NCBI GenBank assembly: GCA_035699745.1
Contig: DASSPH010000067.1
Coordinates: forward strand, 124,001-188,000
Reading direction: 5' to 3'
DNA length: 64,000 bases
Source: Vicinamibacterales bacterium
GTDB taxonomy: Bacteria > Acidobacteriota > Vicinamibacteria > Vicinamibacterales > 2-12-FULL-66-21
Numbering within the stretch: position 1 is the first letter of the stretch; each line of letters starts with the position of its first letter. Below are positions 57,580 through 64,000 of this stretch, piece by piece. The translations under genes and the position numbers were made by a program. The notes beneath the pieces were generated by a model. It saw only the letters and a list, made by a program, of their open reading frames with translations. It made no database searches and was not told the origin of the DNA.

Positions 57580-57890
57580 CGCGCAAACCTGGGTAACAGG
57601 CGGTTGCGCAACGCGACGCGGGCCGCCTGCAGCTCACGTCCGTACGCAGTTGCGGTGTAGAGGCGGCGCGGCAAACCGCCGGACGGCGGCGGTTCATCGT
57701 CCAGCCGTGAAGCGATGAATCCTTTCTCTTCCATCCGCGCCAGCGTCACGTAGACCGTTCCGCGCTTCAGTCCGCCGCGCGAGGCGGCGACCAGCTCCAG
57801 CCCGTACATCTCCTTCGAGCGGCCGAGCAGATCGAGGATCACCCCTTCTTTCGCGGAGAGGCTCGGGAGGCGTCCGGCCGGGCTCGACAC
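57576..57890 (-). CDS. PadR-family transcriptional regulator, probably autoregulated
   Basis: A 104-residue PadR protein: SAKEGVILDLLGRSKEMYGL, then ELVAASRGGLKRGTVYVTLA, RMEEKGFIASRLDD, a PPPSGG wing insert and RRLYTATAYGREL. The frame is open to an ATG at 57941, but the codons between would run through a perfect 13-base-arm palindrome; the GTG at 57890, 2 bases beyond it, is the better start and has a -10-like TAAGAC 7 bases upstream. Its stop overlaps the start of the membrane protein gene by 4 bases. Confidence 0.85.
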   Translation of the reverse strand: MSSPAGRLPSLSAKEGVILDLLGRSKEMYGLELVAASRGGLKRGTVYVTLARMEEKGFIASRLDDEPPPSGGLPRRLYTATAYGRELQAARVALRNRLLPRFAR

Positions 57891-57892
57891 AC

Positions 57893-57921
57893 CGTCAGTC
57901 TTACATTTTGTAAGACTGACG
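57893..57921. promoter_or_regulatory. Perfect 13-base-arm palindrome, probable PadR operator
   Basis: CGTCAGTCTTACA and TGTAAGACTGACG flank TTT. On the minus strand it covers the spacer and -10 of a likely promoter (TTGACG at 57925-57920, TAAGAC at 57903-57898) just before the PadR GTG. On the plus strand the small gene at 57986 starts 65 bases away. Confidence 0.8.
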
Positions 57922-57974
57922 TCAAGACGACCCGCGGTCATCGTCCGCAGGCCAAAGCGGCCGCCCTGCCGTCA

Positions 57975-57980
57975 TAGAAG
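57975..57980 (+). promoter_or_regulatory. Candidate -10 element for the small divergent gene
   Basis: TAGAAG lies 5 bases before the ATG at 57986 and there is no Shine-Dalgarno sequence. The match to TATAAT is modest. Confidence 0.25.
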
Positions 57981-57985
57981 ATGAC

Positions 57986-58276
57986 ATGCCTTCATTGAGC
58001 GAGTCGGCCAGGATCGTCCTGGGCCGTATGGATCCGGATCGTCCGTACCAGCTGCAGGACCTCCGGCTGGTGGCGCGCGACGCCAGCCCCGAACGTCTCC
58101 GGGAAATCATGCACGAGCTGTGGATCGCCCGGCAGGTCGAGCGGGTCGGCGACGCCGCCTGGCGGCGCCATCGGTCGGCGGCGCCGCATGCTTCCCATCC
58201 TGCCTCGGGCGAGATCAAGACGGTCAAACCGGAAGACCTCTTCGATTACGCGAGCTTCGCGGAATTCTTCAAGTAA
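57986..58276 (+). CDS. Small hypothetical protein, possibly DNA-binding
   Basis: A 96-residue protein not assigned to a family. The N-terminal 60 residues (DPDRPYQLQDLRLVARDASP, ERLREIMHELWIARQVERVG) have the helical pattern of a small winged-helix domain, where a helix-turn-helix is followed by WRRH. The C-terminus (KPEDLFDYASFAEFFK) is acidic and aromatic. It diverges from the PadR gene across the 95 bases that hold the large palindrome, so it may be regulated with it. It is convergent with the kinase-propeller gene, 34 bases apart. Confidence 0.6.
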   Translation: MPSLSESARIVLGRMDPDRPYQLQDLRLVARDASPERLREIMHELWIARQVERVGDAAWRRHRSAAPHASHPASGEIKTVKPEDLFDYASFAEFFK

Positions 58277-58310
58277 CAGCCGCCGCACCGGAGGAATCGT
58301 CGTCGGCGCG

Positions 58311-61058
58311 TCAGCGCCGCGGCACCGGCACCTTCGCCTTCAACTCCTCCTGCCAGTTCAGCACCACCGCAAGGCGCTGCGCCGAGGGCGCCTCCTCGCT
58401 GCCTTCCGGCAGGATGACGGCGGCGATGCGCCCGTCGGGCGCGACGTCGTAGGACCGCCGTCCCTGTGGCGGAATCAACCGGAACGGCCGCGGGAGATCG
58501 ACAGGATTGCCGAACCCGAACTTCGGCGCGGTCGCCACCGCGACGACCTCGAAGGCGCCGGCGCGCGGGTTGAGGAACAGCTCCGTCCCCTGCGGCGACC
58601 ACATCGGCTCGTGCGGCACGTCGTTCCGCCGCGGCAAGTACTGGTAAACGGCGCCCGTCGGCGGCACTGGCTGCACGTAGACGGTGGTCCGGCCGCTTTG
58701 ATCGCTCTGGTAGGCGATCCATCGGCCGTCCGGCGAAAACACCGCGTTGATCGGAACGGTCGATGACACGCCCCCGAACGGCTCCGCGCGTTTGTCCGGC
58801 AGCGATAACGACCAGAGGGTGTTGCCGCCGTCGCGGTGCACGCTGAAGAGCAGCGTGCCGGTGGTCGGTGACGCTGATTCCGGCGCATGCGATTCGCCGG
58901 GGCCGGCCTTGGTCAGCCGTTCCGGCGAGCCGCTGCCGTCGGCCGCCTGCCAGAAGATCGAGGTATCCCCCTCGCGATCGCTTTGGTACGCGAGCCGGCT
59001 GCCGTTCGACGCCCACACCGGGAAACGGCTGCGGCCTCCGAGTGTCAGCCGCCGCATGGCTTTGGTGCCTGCGAGCTCGTAGACCGCGACGAATTCGTCG
59101 CCGCCGGCGGCGACGGTGAACGCGAGCTGGGTGCCGTCGGGCGACACGCGCGGGTGCGCGTATGCACCGAGCGGCAGCTTCAGCGGTGTGACCTTGCCGG
59201 CTCGATCGAACAGTCCGAAGTCGATCGCCGCCGTCGCGGAGGCAGGGCCGGGAACGTACACGAGCGTCCCGCTCTGTGACACCGCATAGTGCGCGGTCCC
59301 GATGCCGGGACTTCCGCGGCGGACTCCGCTCAGGACCGGGACCTCCGCTCCGTCGAGCCGCGCGCTGGCGGCGTCGAACGGCGCGGCGAACAGCACACCG
59401 GCCTTGGCGTACAACAGGTGCCCCGTCGAGACGTAGCGTGCATCCGACGCGCCTTCGACGAGGACCCGCTCGTCGCCCGATTCGAGCGAGTGGACGACGA
59501 TCCGCCCTTTGTCCCATTCGCCGGAGGTCCCCGCGGTGACCGAGTAGAGGATGAATTTCGCGCCCGGCAGGACCTCGGGGGCGCTCACCAGCTCTCCTTG
59601 TTTCGCTCGCGCGATGACGTCCGACCTGCCGCCGTTCGACGGCACGCGCGCGATGAATCCCTTGTCTCCCTGGGCGAAGTAGACGCCGCTCTCGTCCCAG
59701 GCGAGGCCGTACGGGTTGTCGGCCGGGCAGAGCGTCACCACCGCGCCGCCTTCCACCGGCACGCGCTTGATCGTTCCATCCCCCGACCAGAACGCCAGCG
59801 CGCGGCCATCCGGCGAGAAAGCCGGGGCGAACAGCTCGCCGAGATCCTCGGTGCCGGCCACGGGCTGCGCATCGAGCTCGGAAATGCGCCGCACGAACAG
59901 CCTTCGACTCGCTCCGTAGACGTACGCGATCTGTGTCCCATCGGGCGAGATGTTCAGGAACGGACGCGCGAGCGGCGCGAGCGTCAACCCGCCGGTCAGT
60001 GCGTAGTCGAACCGCACGATCGGGGCAGGCGGCGTGCGTTCGCGATAGCGCACGACGAGAGCGCCGGCCGATCCGGCGATCACCGCCACCGCCACCAGCG
60101 GTATTGCGCGCTTCCACACCGCTCGATGCGGTTCGACGGCGCGGCCGGGAAGCTCCGCCTGGCGGCCGCCGGCGGGGTTCAGCGAGTGGTCCTCGAGCGC
60201 AATTCGCGCCTCGCCGATGTCGCGCAGGCGCTTTCGCGGGTCACGTTCGAGGCAGCGTGCCAGCAGATGCCGCACCGCCGGCGGCGTCGCGGCCGGCAGG
60301 GCGCTCCAGTCGATCGGCTGACGCAGCACCGCAGCCAGCGTCTCCGACACGTCGTCGCCGGCGAAGAGGCGACGGCCGGACAGCATCTCGTACAGCACGA
60401 CGCCGAAGGCCCAGATGTCCGCGCGGCGATCGACGGCGCGCCCCTTCGCCTGTTCGGGAGCCATGTACGCGGCGGTGCCCAGCAGGACGCCCGCCTGCGT
60501 CGCCGGCACGCTGATCGTGGGAGAGTTCAGGACGCCGGAGGAAACGGTCGCGCCCGGATCGAACGCCTTGCCGAGGCCGAAATCGAGCACCTTGACGGCG
60601 CCCTCCTCCTTCACCTTGACGTTGGCGGGCTTGAGGTCGCGATGGATGATGCCGCACTCGTGCGCGGATTCGAGCGCATCGGCGATCTGGCGCGCCACGG
60701 CGATCGCTTCATCCACCGGCAGCGGCCCTTCGGCGAGACGGTCCGCGAGCGTCGGCCCATCGACCAGCTCGAGCACGATGGCCCCCGAGGGCACGGCCGG
60801 ATCCGACGGCGGACCGATCTCTTCGAATCCGTAGATCTGCGCGATGTTCGGATGATTCAGCGTCGCGAGCAACTGCGCTTCGCGGCGGAAGCGGGCGACG
60901 CGGCTGATGTCGGCGGCGAACGTGTGCGGCAGGACCTTCAGCGCCACATCGCGGTTGAGCCGTGTATCGCGCGCGCGATACACCTCTCCCATTCCGCCGG
61001 CGCCGAGCGGCCCAAGGATCTCGTAGATGCTGATGCGTGTGCCGCTGGCGAGGCTCAC
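58311..61058 (-). CDS. Ser/Thr protein kinase with C-terminal TolB-like beta-propeller
   Basis: A 915-residue membrane-anchored PknB-type kinase. The kinase domain spans about 12-275: glycine loop LGAGGMGEVYRA, catalytic Lys41 in VALKV, HRDLKPANV with Asp141, DFG at 159-161 and APE in YMAPEQ. A single TM helix at about 318-337 (AIPLVAVAVIAGSAGALVVR) puts the rest outside the cytoplasm: WD40/TolB-like blades with repeated SPDG motifs (ISPDGTQIAYV, FSPDGRALAFWSG, VSPDGTQLAFTV). Such fusions are abundant in Acidobacteriota and may sense an external ligand. The start is GTG 61058; TAGTAT at 61079-61074 on this strand is a possible -10. Confidence 0.95.
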   Translation of the reverse strand: MSLASGTRISIYEILGPLGAGGMGEVYRARDTRLNRDVALKVLPHTFAADISRVARFRREAQLLATLNHPNIAQIYGFEEIGPPSDPAVPSGAIVLELVDGPTLADRLAEGPLPVDEAIAVARQIADALESAHECGIIHRDLKPANVKVKEEGAVKVLDFGLGKAFDPGATVSSGVLNSPTISVPATQAGVLLGTAAYMAPEQAKGRAVDRRADIWAFGVVLYEMLSGRRLFAGDDVSETLAAVLRQPIDWSALPAATPPAVRHLLARCLERDPRKRLRDIGEARIALEDHSLNPAGGRQAELPGRAVEPHRAVWKRAIPLVAVAVIAGSAGALVVRYRERTPPAPIVRFDYALTGGLTLAPLARPFLNISPDGTQIAYVYGASRRLFVRRISELDAQPVAGTEDLGELFAPAFSPDGRALAFWSGDGTIKRVPVEGGAVVTLCPADNPYGLAWDESGVYFAQGDKGFIARVPSNGGRSDVIARAKQGELVSAPEVLPGAKFILYSVTAGTSGEWDKGRIVVHSLESGDERVLVEGASDARYVSTGHLLYAKAGVLFAAPFDAASARLDGAEVPVLSGVRRGSPGIGTAHYAVSQSGTLVYVPGPASATAAIDFGLFDRAGKVTPLKLPLGAYAHPRVSPDGTQLAFTVAAGGDEFVAVYELAGTKAMRRLTLGGRSRFPVWASNGSRLAYQSDREGDTSIFWQAADGSGSPERLTKAGPGESHAPESASPTTGTLLFSVHRDGGNTLWSLSLPDKRAEPFGGVSSTVPINAVFSPDGRWIAYQSDQSGRTTVYVQPVPPTGAVYQYLPRRNDVPHEPMWSPQGTELFLNPRAGAFEVVAVATAPKFGFGNPVDLPRPFRLIPPQGRRSYDVAPDGRIAAVILPEGSEEAPSAQRLAVVLNWQEELKAKVPVPRR

Positions 61059-61116
61059 CTGGTTGGCCTGAGGATACTACGCAGCGCCGGCCGGGCTGCG
61101 CGATGCCCGCCGCCGC

Positions 61117-62013
61117 CTACTGGAAGACCTCCTCGCGCGCGGCGCTCGTGATCGCCACCACGCCCGGGTGCTTCAGCCGGCGCTCGACCGATATCGCGTA
61201 ATAGCGTTCCCGCACCGCGTCCGTGTGCCCGATCACGCGCACGCCGTAGAAGCGGCAGATGTCCTGCGCGATGGCCGCGGGCGCTGGAAACACGGCCGGC
61301 GCGCCCTGCCCGAAGACCTTCATGAGGGCGGTGTCCTCGAACTCTCCCACCACGCGCGGCCGCAGTCCCTGCTTCTCGAACCACGCGTCCAGCGCCCGCC
61401 GCAGCGGCGTATTGGTCGTCGGCAGGAGCATCGGCGCTCCGGTCAGCGACGCCGGAAACCTCCGGCGCAGGGTCGCTGCCAGCCGCGGCGGCGCGAAGAA
61501 CGCGGTCCCGGATTCGCCGAGCAGGTGATTGAACGCCTTGACCCGCACGTGAGCGGGCACGGGCGCATCCGTGATCACGACGTCGAGCGCGTGTGCCGCA
61601 AGATCGGCGAGGAGACGTTCCGGTTCCCCCTCACGGCAGACCAGATGCATCGCTTCGCCCCGAGCCGCCGGACGTAACAGCCGGTACACGATCAATTTCG
61701 GCACCGCGTCGGCGACGCCGACGGTCAGCTGCAGCGGCCGCCCCGCCGGCCGCCCGCGAAGCGTCTCGACGAACTCACGGCCGATGCCGAAGATCTCGTC
61801 GGCGTAGCGGTAGGCCAGGCGTCCGACATCGGTGGGGACCAGCGTGCGCCCCTGCCGCTGCAGCAGCCGTTCGCCGAGCGACTCCTCCAGCTGGCGGATC
61901 TGTGCGCTGATGGTCGGCTGCGAGAGGTGGAGCTTCTCCGCCGCTTTCGAGACGCCGCCCTCGCGGACGACGGTCCAGAAGTAGAGCAGGTGGTGGTAGT
62001 TCAGCCATTCCAT
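61117..62013 (-). CDS. nhaR: LysR-family regulator of the NhaR type
   Basis: A 298-residue LysR-type regulator. The N-terminal winged helix has the NhaR-like opening MEWLNYHHLLYFWTVVREGG, then SKAAEKLHLSQPTISAQIRQ and LEESLGERLLQRQGRTLVPT; the C-terminal part (about 90-298) is the effector-binding periplasmic-binding-like fold. NhaR proteins activate Na+/H+ antiporter or envelope genes in response to cation stress. No nhaA is adjacent; instead it diverges from a terC gene across 160 bases that hold a palindrome, which makes TerC its likely target. Confidence 0.88.
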   Translation of the reverse strand: MEWLNYHHLLYFWTVVREGGVSKAAEKLHLSQPTISAQIRQLEESLGERLLQRQGRTLVPTDVGRLAYRYADEIFGIGREFVETLRGRPAGRPLQLTVGVADAVPKLIVYRLLRPAARGEAMHLVCREGEPERLLADLAAHALDVVITDAPVPAHVRVKAFNHLLGESGTAFFAPPRLAATLRRRFPASLTGAPMLLPTTNTPLRRALDAWFEKQGLRPRVVGEFEDTALMKVFGQGAPAVFPAPAAIAQDICRFYGVRVIGHTDAVRERYYAISVERRLKHPGVVAITSAAREEVFQ

Positions 62014-62020
62014 GGACGGG

Positions 62021-62042
62021 ATCTATCAATAGGTTAAACCTA
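62021..62042. promoter_or_regulatory. Candidate LysR operator between nhaR and terC
   Basis: TAGGTT-A-AACCTA (62030-62042) is a perfect 6-base-arm inverted repeat in an AT-rich stretch beginning ATCTATCAA. It lies 17 bases upstream of the nhaR start, in the position expected for autoregulation and divergent activation. Confidence 0.45.
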
Positions 62043-62173
62043 AGAGTAGCGACGAAACTATCTATTTGTCTATCTGTTGCCCGGTCCGTATCGTGAGGAG
62101 TGCCGCGGTGAACCGCCCGTCCTGGGCGTCCGCGGCCGCCCGCCCGGCGCTTTCCCGAACGGAGTCATCAGAC

Positions 62174-63178
62174 GTGGACGTGTTGTTCCCCTTCGCCGAG
62201 TACTGGTGGATGTACGGGCTCTTCACCGCCTTCATCCTGGTCTTGCTCGCCGTGGACCTCGGTGTCTTCCACCGGCATGCCCATGCCGTCACCTTCCGCG
62301 AATCGCTCGCCTGGTCCGCGGTCTGGGTCACGCTGGCGCTGGCGTTCAACTACGGTCTGTTCGCGTATGCCGCGGGGCGCTTCGGTCCGGAGGCGGGCGA
62401 ACGGCTCGGGCTGGAGTTCCTCACCGGCTTCCTGGTGGAGAAGTCTCTCGCCGTCGACAACATCTTCGTGTTCGTCCTGGTGTTCGCCTACTTCCGCATC
62501 CCGCTGCAGTACCAGCATCGCGTCCTGTTCTACGGCATTCTCGGCGCCCTGGTCCTGCGCGGCGTCTTCATTGCGCTCGGATCGGTCCTGATGCAGTACC
62601 ACGCGGTGGTGCTGATCTTCGGCGTGTTCCTCGTCCTGACCGGGCTGAAGATGCTGCGCGCGCCCGAGCAGCAGGTCGACCCGGACCGCAACGCCGTGAT
62701 CCGGCTGTTCCGGCGCTGGATCCCGGTGACCCGGGAGCTGCACGGCGCGCGCTTCCTGGTGCGGCACGACGGACGCCTGCAGGCCACGCCGCTGCTCGTC
62801 GCGCTCGTGTTCCTGGAGATGAGCGACGTCATCTTCGCCGTCGATTCCGTGCCGGCGATCTTCGCGATCTCGCGCGAGCCGTTCATCGTGTTCACGTCCA
62901 ACGTATTCGCGATTCTCGGCCTGCGGGCGATGTACTTCCTCCTGGCCGGCGCGATCGAGCGCTTCCACCTGCTGAAGTACGGACTGGCGCTCGTCCTGAT
63001 TTTCGTCGGGCTGAAGATGGTCTGGCTGAACGACGCCTTCGGCGGGAAGTTCCCGATCGAATGGTCGCTGGCGATCATCGCGACGCTGCTTCTCGCCGCC
63101 ATCCTGGCGTCGCTGGTCGTGCGGCGCCCCCGCGCCGGCACGGCGACGGACAGCAGCATCGATTCGCAGCCCGTTTGA
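62174..63178 (+). CDS. terC: TerC-family integral membrane protein
   Basis: A 334-residue protein of the TerC/Alx family with about nine TM helices. Family blocks are clear: WWMYGLFTAFILVLLAVDLG, FHRHAHAVTFRESLAWSAVW, FLVEKSLAVDNIFVFVLVFA, then FYGILGALVLRGVFI and VALVFLEMSDVIFAVDSVPA with the conserved acidic residues in membrane spans. Members export metal ions such as Mn2+ or link to tellurite resistance. The GTG at 62174 fits the family N-terminus (VDVLFPFAEYW); a GTG at 62108 with GAGGAG 7 bases upstream would add 22 residues and is a serious alternative. Confidence 0.92.
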   Translation: MDVLFPFAEYWWMYGLFTAFILVLLAVDLGVFHRHAHAVTFRESLAWSAVWVTLALAFNYGLFAYAAGRFGPEAGERLGLEFLTGFLVEKSLAVDNIFVFVLVFAYFRIPLQYQHRVLFYGILGALVLRGVFIALGSVLMQYHAVVLIFGVFLVLTGLKMLRAPEQQVDPDRNAVIRLFRRWIPVTRELHGARFLVRHDGRLQATPLLVALVFLEMSDVIFAVDSVPAIFAISREPFIVFTSNVFAILGLRAMYFLLAGAIERFHLLKYGLALVLIFVGLKMVWLNDAFGGKFPIEWSLAIIATLLLAAILASLVVRRPRAGTATDSSIDSQPV

Positions 63179-63221
63179 ACGTCGGGCAAGGATGCTTCGC
63201 TCCGGCCGTTCTCAGCATTCT

Positions 63222-63236
63222 CCCCATGGTGTGGGG
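63222..63236. other. Weak hairpin in the 124-base convergent gap
   Basis: CCCCA-TGGTG-TGGGG could form a 5-base stem between terC and the convergent barrel gene. No T-run follows; nothing else is seen in 63179-63302. Confidence 0.2.
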
Positions 63237-63302
63237 TGACTACCAGATCCTCGACACGCGGGCGCTGATCGCGACGTCTCACGGTCGGCGCCCGCCGGGG
63301 AA

Positions 63303-64000
63303 TTACCAGCCCTGAAAGAAGCCTCCTTCGTACCAATCCCACAGCAGGTAGACGATCACGCTCTTCTTGCGGGTCCCGGCATCCGTCACCGGCAGCCGCA
63401 GACCTGCCGCCAGCCGTACGTGCTGGCGCGCGTTGAGCGTGACTTGCGCGCCGGGAAGCACATCCCACGCGATCTTCGCGCCCGAGACGAGCGGTCGTGC
63501 GGCCAGCACCTCGAGCATCGGAGACCAGACGCGGCCGAAGCGCGGCGCCTCCAGCGACGTGCCGATGGCCGCGCGCCAGAAGATCTCGTCGTCATGCTCG
63601 CGCTCCAGCGGCAGAGCGAATCCCGCCTGGACCTGGATGAAGCTGTTGGCCGGGAGGAGCTGCCCGTAGGTGGCGAACGGTTCGAAGACCGGATACCCCT
63701 TTCCGAGTCCGCGCGTGGTGCTCCCGGTGGGCAGCACGACTTCGCCGGTGAGGCTGACGATGTTGCCGCGCGACAGGCTGTGGGCCAGCGTGCGCTTGTA
63801 CTCGAGGGCGAGGTCGCCCAGTCCGGATGAACGGCCCGACCCGGCGTCGACCGACGAGATGGGGACGATCACCTCGAGCTGGTTCAACGGACCGAACCGC
63901 CGCTCGTAGTGGACCTTCGTGATCACGTTTCCCGACTGGGCGGACGCGCTGACGACCGCTTCGTCTTCGGGAAACGCCTTTGCCGTCACCAGGGGCCGCG
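63303..64000 (-). CDS. Outer-membrane beta-barrel-like protein, 5' end outside window
   Basis: 232 codons are visible on the minus strand and the frame is open to the window edge, so the start lies beyond 64000; the GTG at 63989 is probably internal. The sequence alternates as transmembrane beta-strands do: NVITKVHYERRFGPLNQLEV, SGLGDLALEYKRTLAHSLS, GNIVSLTGEVVLPTG, RQHVRLAAGLRLPVTD and a terminal VIVYLLWDWYEGGFFQGW. This resembles the exported barrel proteins often annotated as transporter or phenol-degradation MetA-like; the specific role is unknown. Confidence 0.75.
   Translation of the reverse strand, partial: RPLVTAKAFPEDEAVVSASAQSGNVITKVHYERRFGPLNQLEVIVPISSVDAGSGRSSGLGDLALEYKRTLAHSLSRGNIVSLTGEVVLPTGSTTRGLGKGYPVFEPFATYGQLLPANSFIQVQAGFALPLEREHDDEIFWRAAIGTSLEAPRFGRVWSPMLEVLAARPLVSGAKIAWDVLPGAQVTLNARQHVRLAAGLRLPVTDAGTRKKSVIVYLLWDWYEGGFFQGW

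Noticed and set aside
62040-62173. A manganese yybP-ykoY-type riboswitch upstream of terC
   Set aside because: The location is attractive and a GTCATCAGAC string occurs just before the start, but I could not find the conserved core in order. A covariance-model search of 62014-62180 would decide.
1-64000. tRNA, rRNA, insertion sequences, phage or integron genes
   Set aside because: I looked for conserved RNA segments, transposase motifs and terminal repeats and saw none. A covariance-model scan would be needed to exclude small RNAs.

Overview
The window is GC-rich, densely packed bacterial chromosome. The repeated pairing of PadR-family regulators with orphan MacB/FtsX-type permeases (the acidobacterial duplicated orphan permease, ADOP, type), together with Oar-like TonB-dependent receptors and a Ser/Thr kinase fused to a TolB-like propeller, points to Acidobacteriota, probably the Vicinamibacteria side. 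This is inferred from gene content, since no rRNA is present. I saw no tRNA, rRNA, CRISPR array, transposase or phage gene.

Layout. 1-4.4 kb: two hybrid sensor histidine kinases in tandem, the first cut by the window edge. 4.4-7.5 kb: PadR plus ADOP permease. 7.5-13.9 kb: housekeeping genes (beta-carbonic anhydrase, glycogen branching enzyme, EVE-domain protein, Mug-type uracil-DNA glycosylase, HAD phosphatase, HxlR regulator diverging from YceI). 14-19.3 kb: an Oar-like receptor with a Pro/Ala/Gly-rich secreted partner, then a CotH-like secreted protein. 19.3-31.6 kb: PadR/ADOP, an unknown exported protein, a BNR/sialidase-like propeller, two prefix-less ADOPs, and between those two the orphaned 3' end of an intradiol dioxygenase gene. 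31.6-38.8 kb: a second Oar-like receptor, a NamZ-type exo-muramidase, a PQQ-type sugar dehydrogenase and a divergent lipoprotein related to it. 38.7-48.6 kb: a methyltransferase, a PadR with an internally deleted ADOP, a membrane GGDEF-EAL protein, a di-haem cytochrome, another PadR/ADOP and an unknown conserved protein. 48.7-58.3 kb: a phospholipase D-like protein, a nine-repeat BACON-type lipoprotein, PadR/ADOP, DinB, a PadR with an LptF/G-like membrane protein, and a small unknown gene. 58.3-64 kb: kinase-propeller protein, NhaR-type LysR regulator divergent from a TerC transporter, and an edge-cut beta-barrel protein.

The dominant theme is the PadR-permease cassette. Six PadR genes occur; four precede a full ADOP, one a shrunken ADOP and one an unrelated multi-pass membrane protein. 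In most, the PadR stop and permease start overlap or nearly abut, and inverted repeats of unrelated sequence sit at the PadR promoters, which suggests separately autoregulated modules. Many genes also carry a -10-like hexamer 5-8 bases before the start codon and no Shine-Dalgarno sequence, suggesting common leaderless transcription. Much of the remaining content is exported or envelope-associated (receptors, propellers, lipoproteins, muramidase, cytochrome), as expected for a soil heterotroph handling polymers outside the cell.
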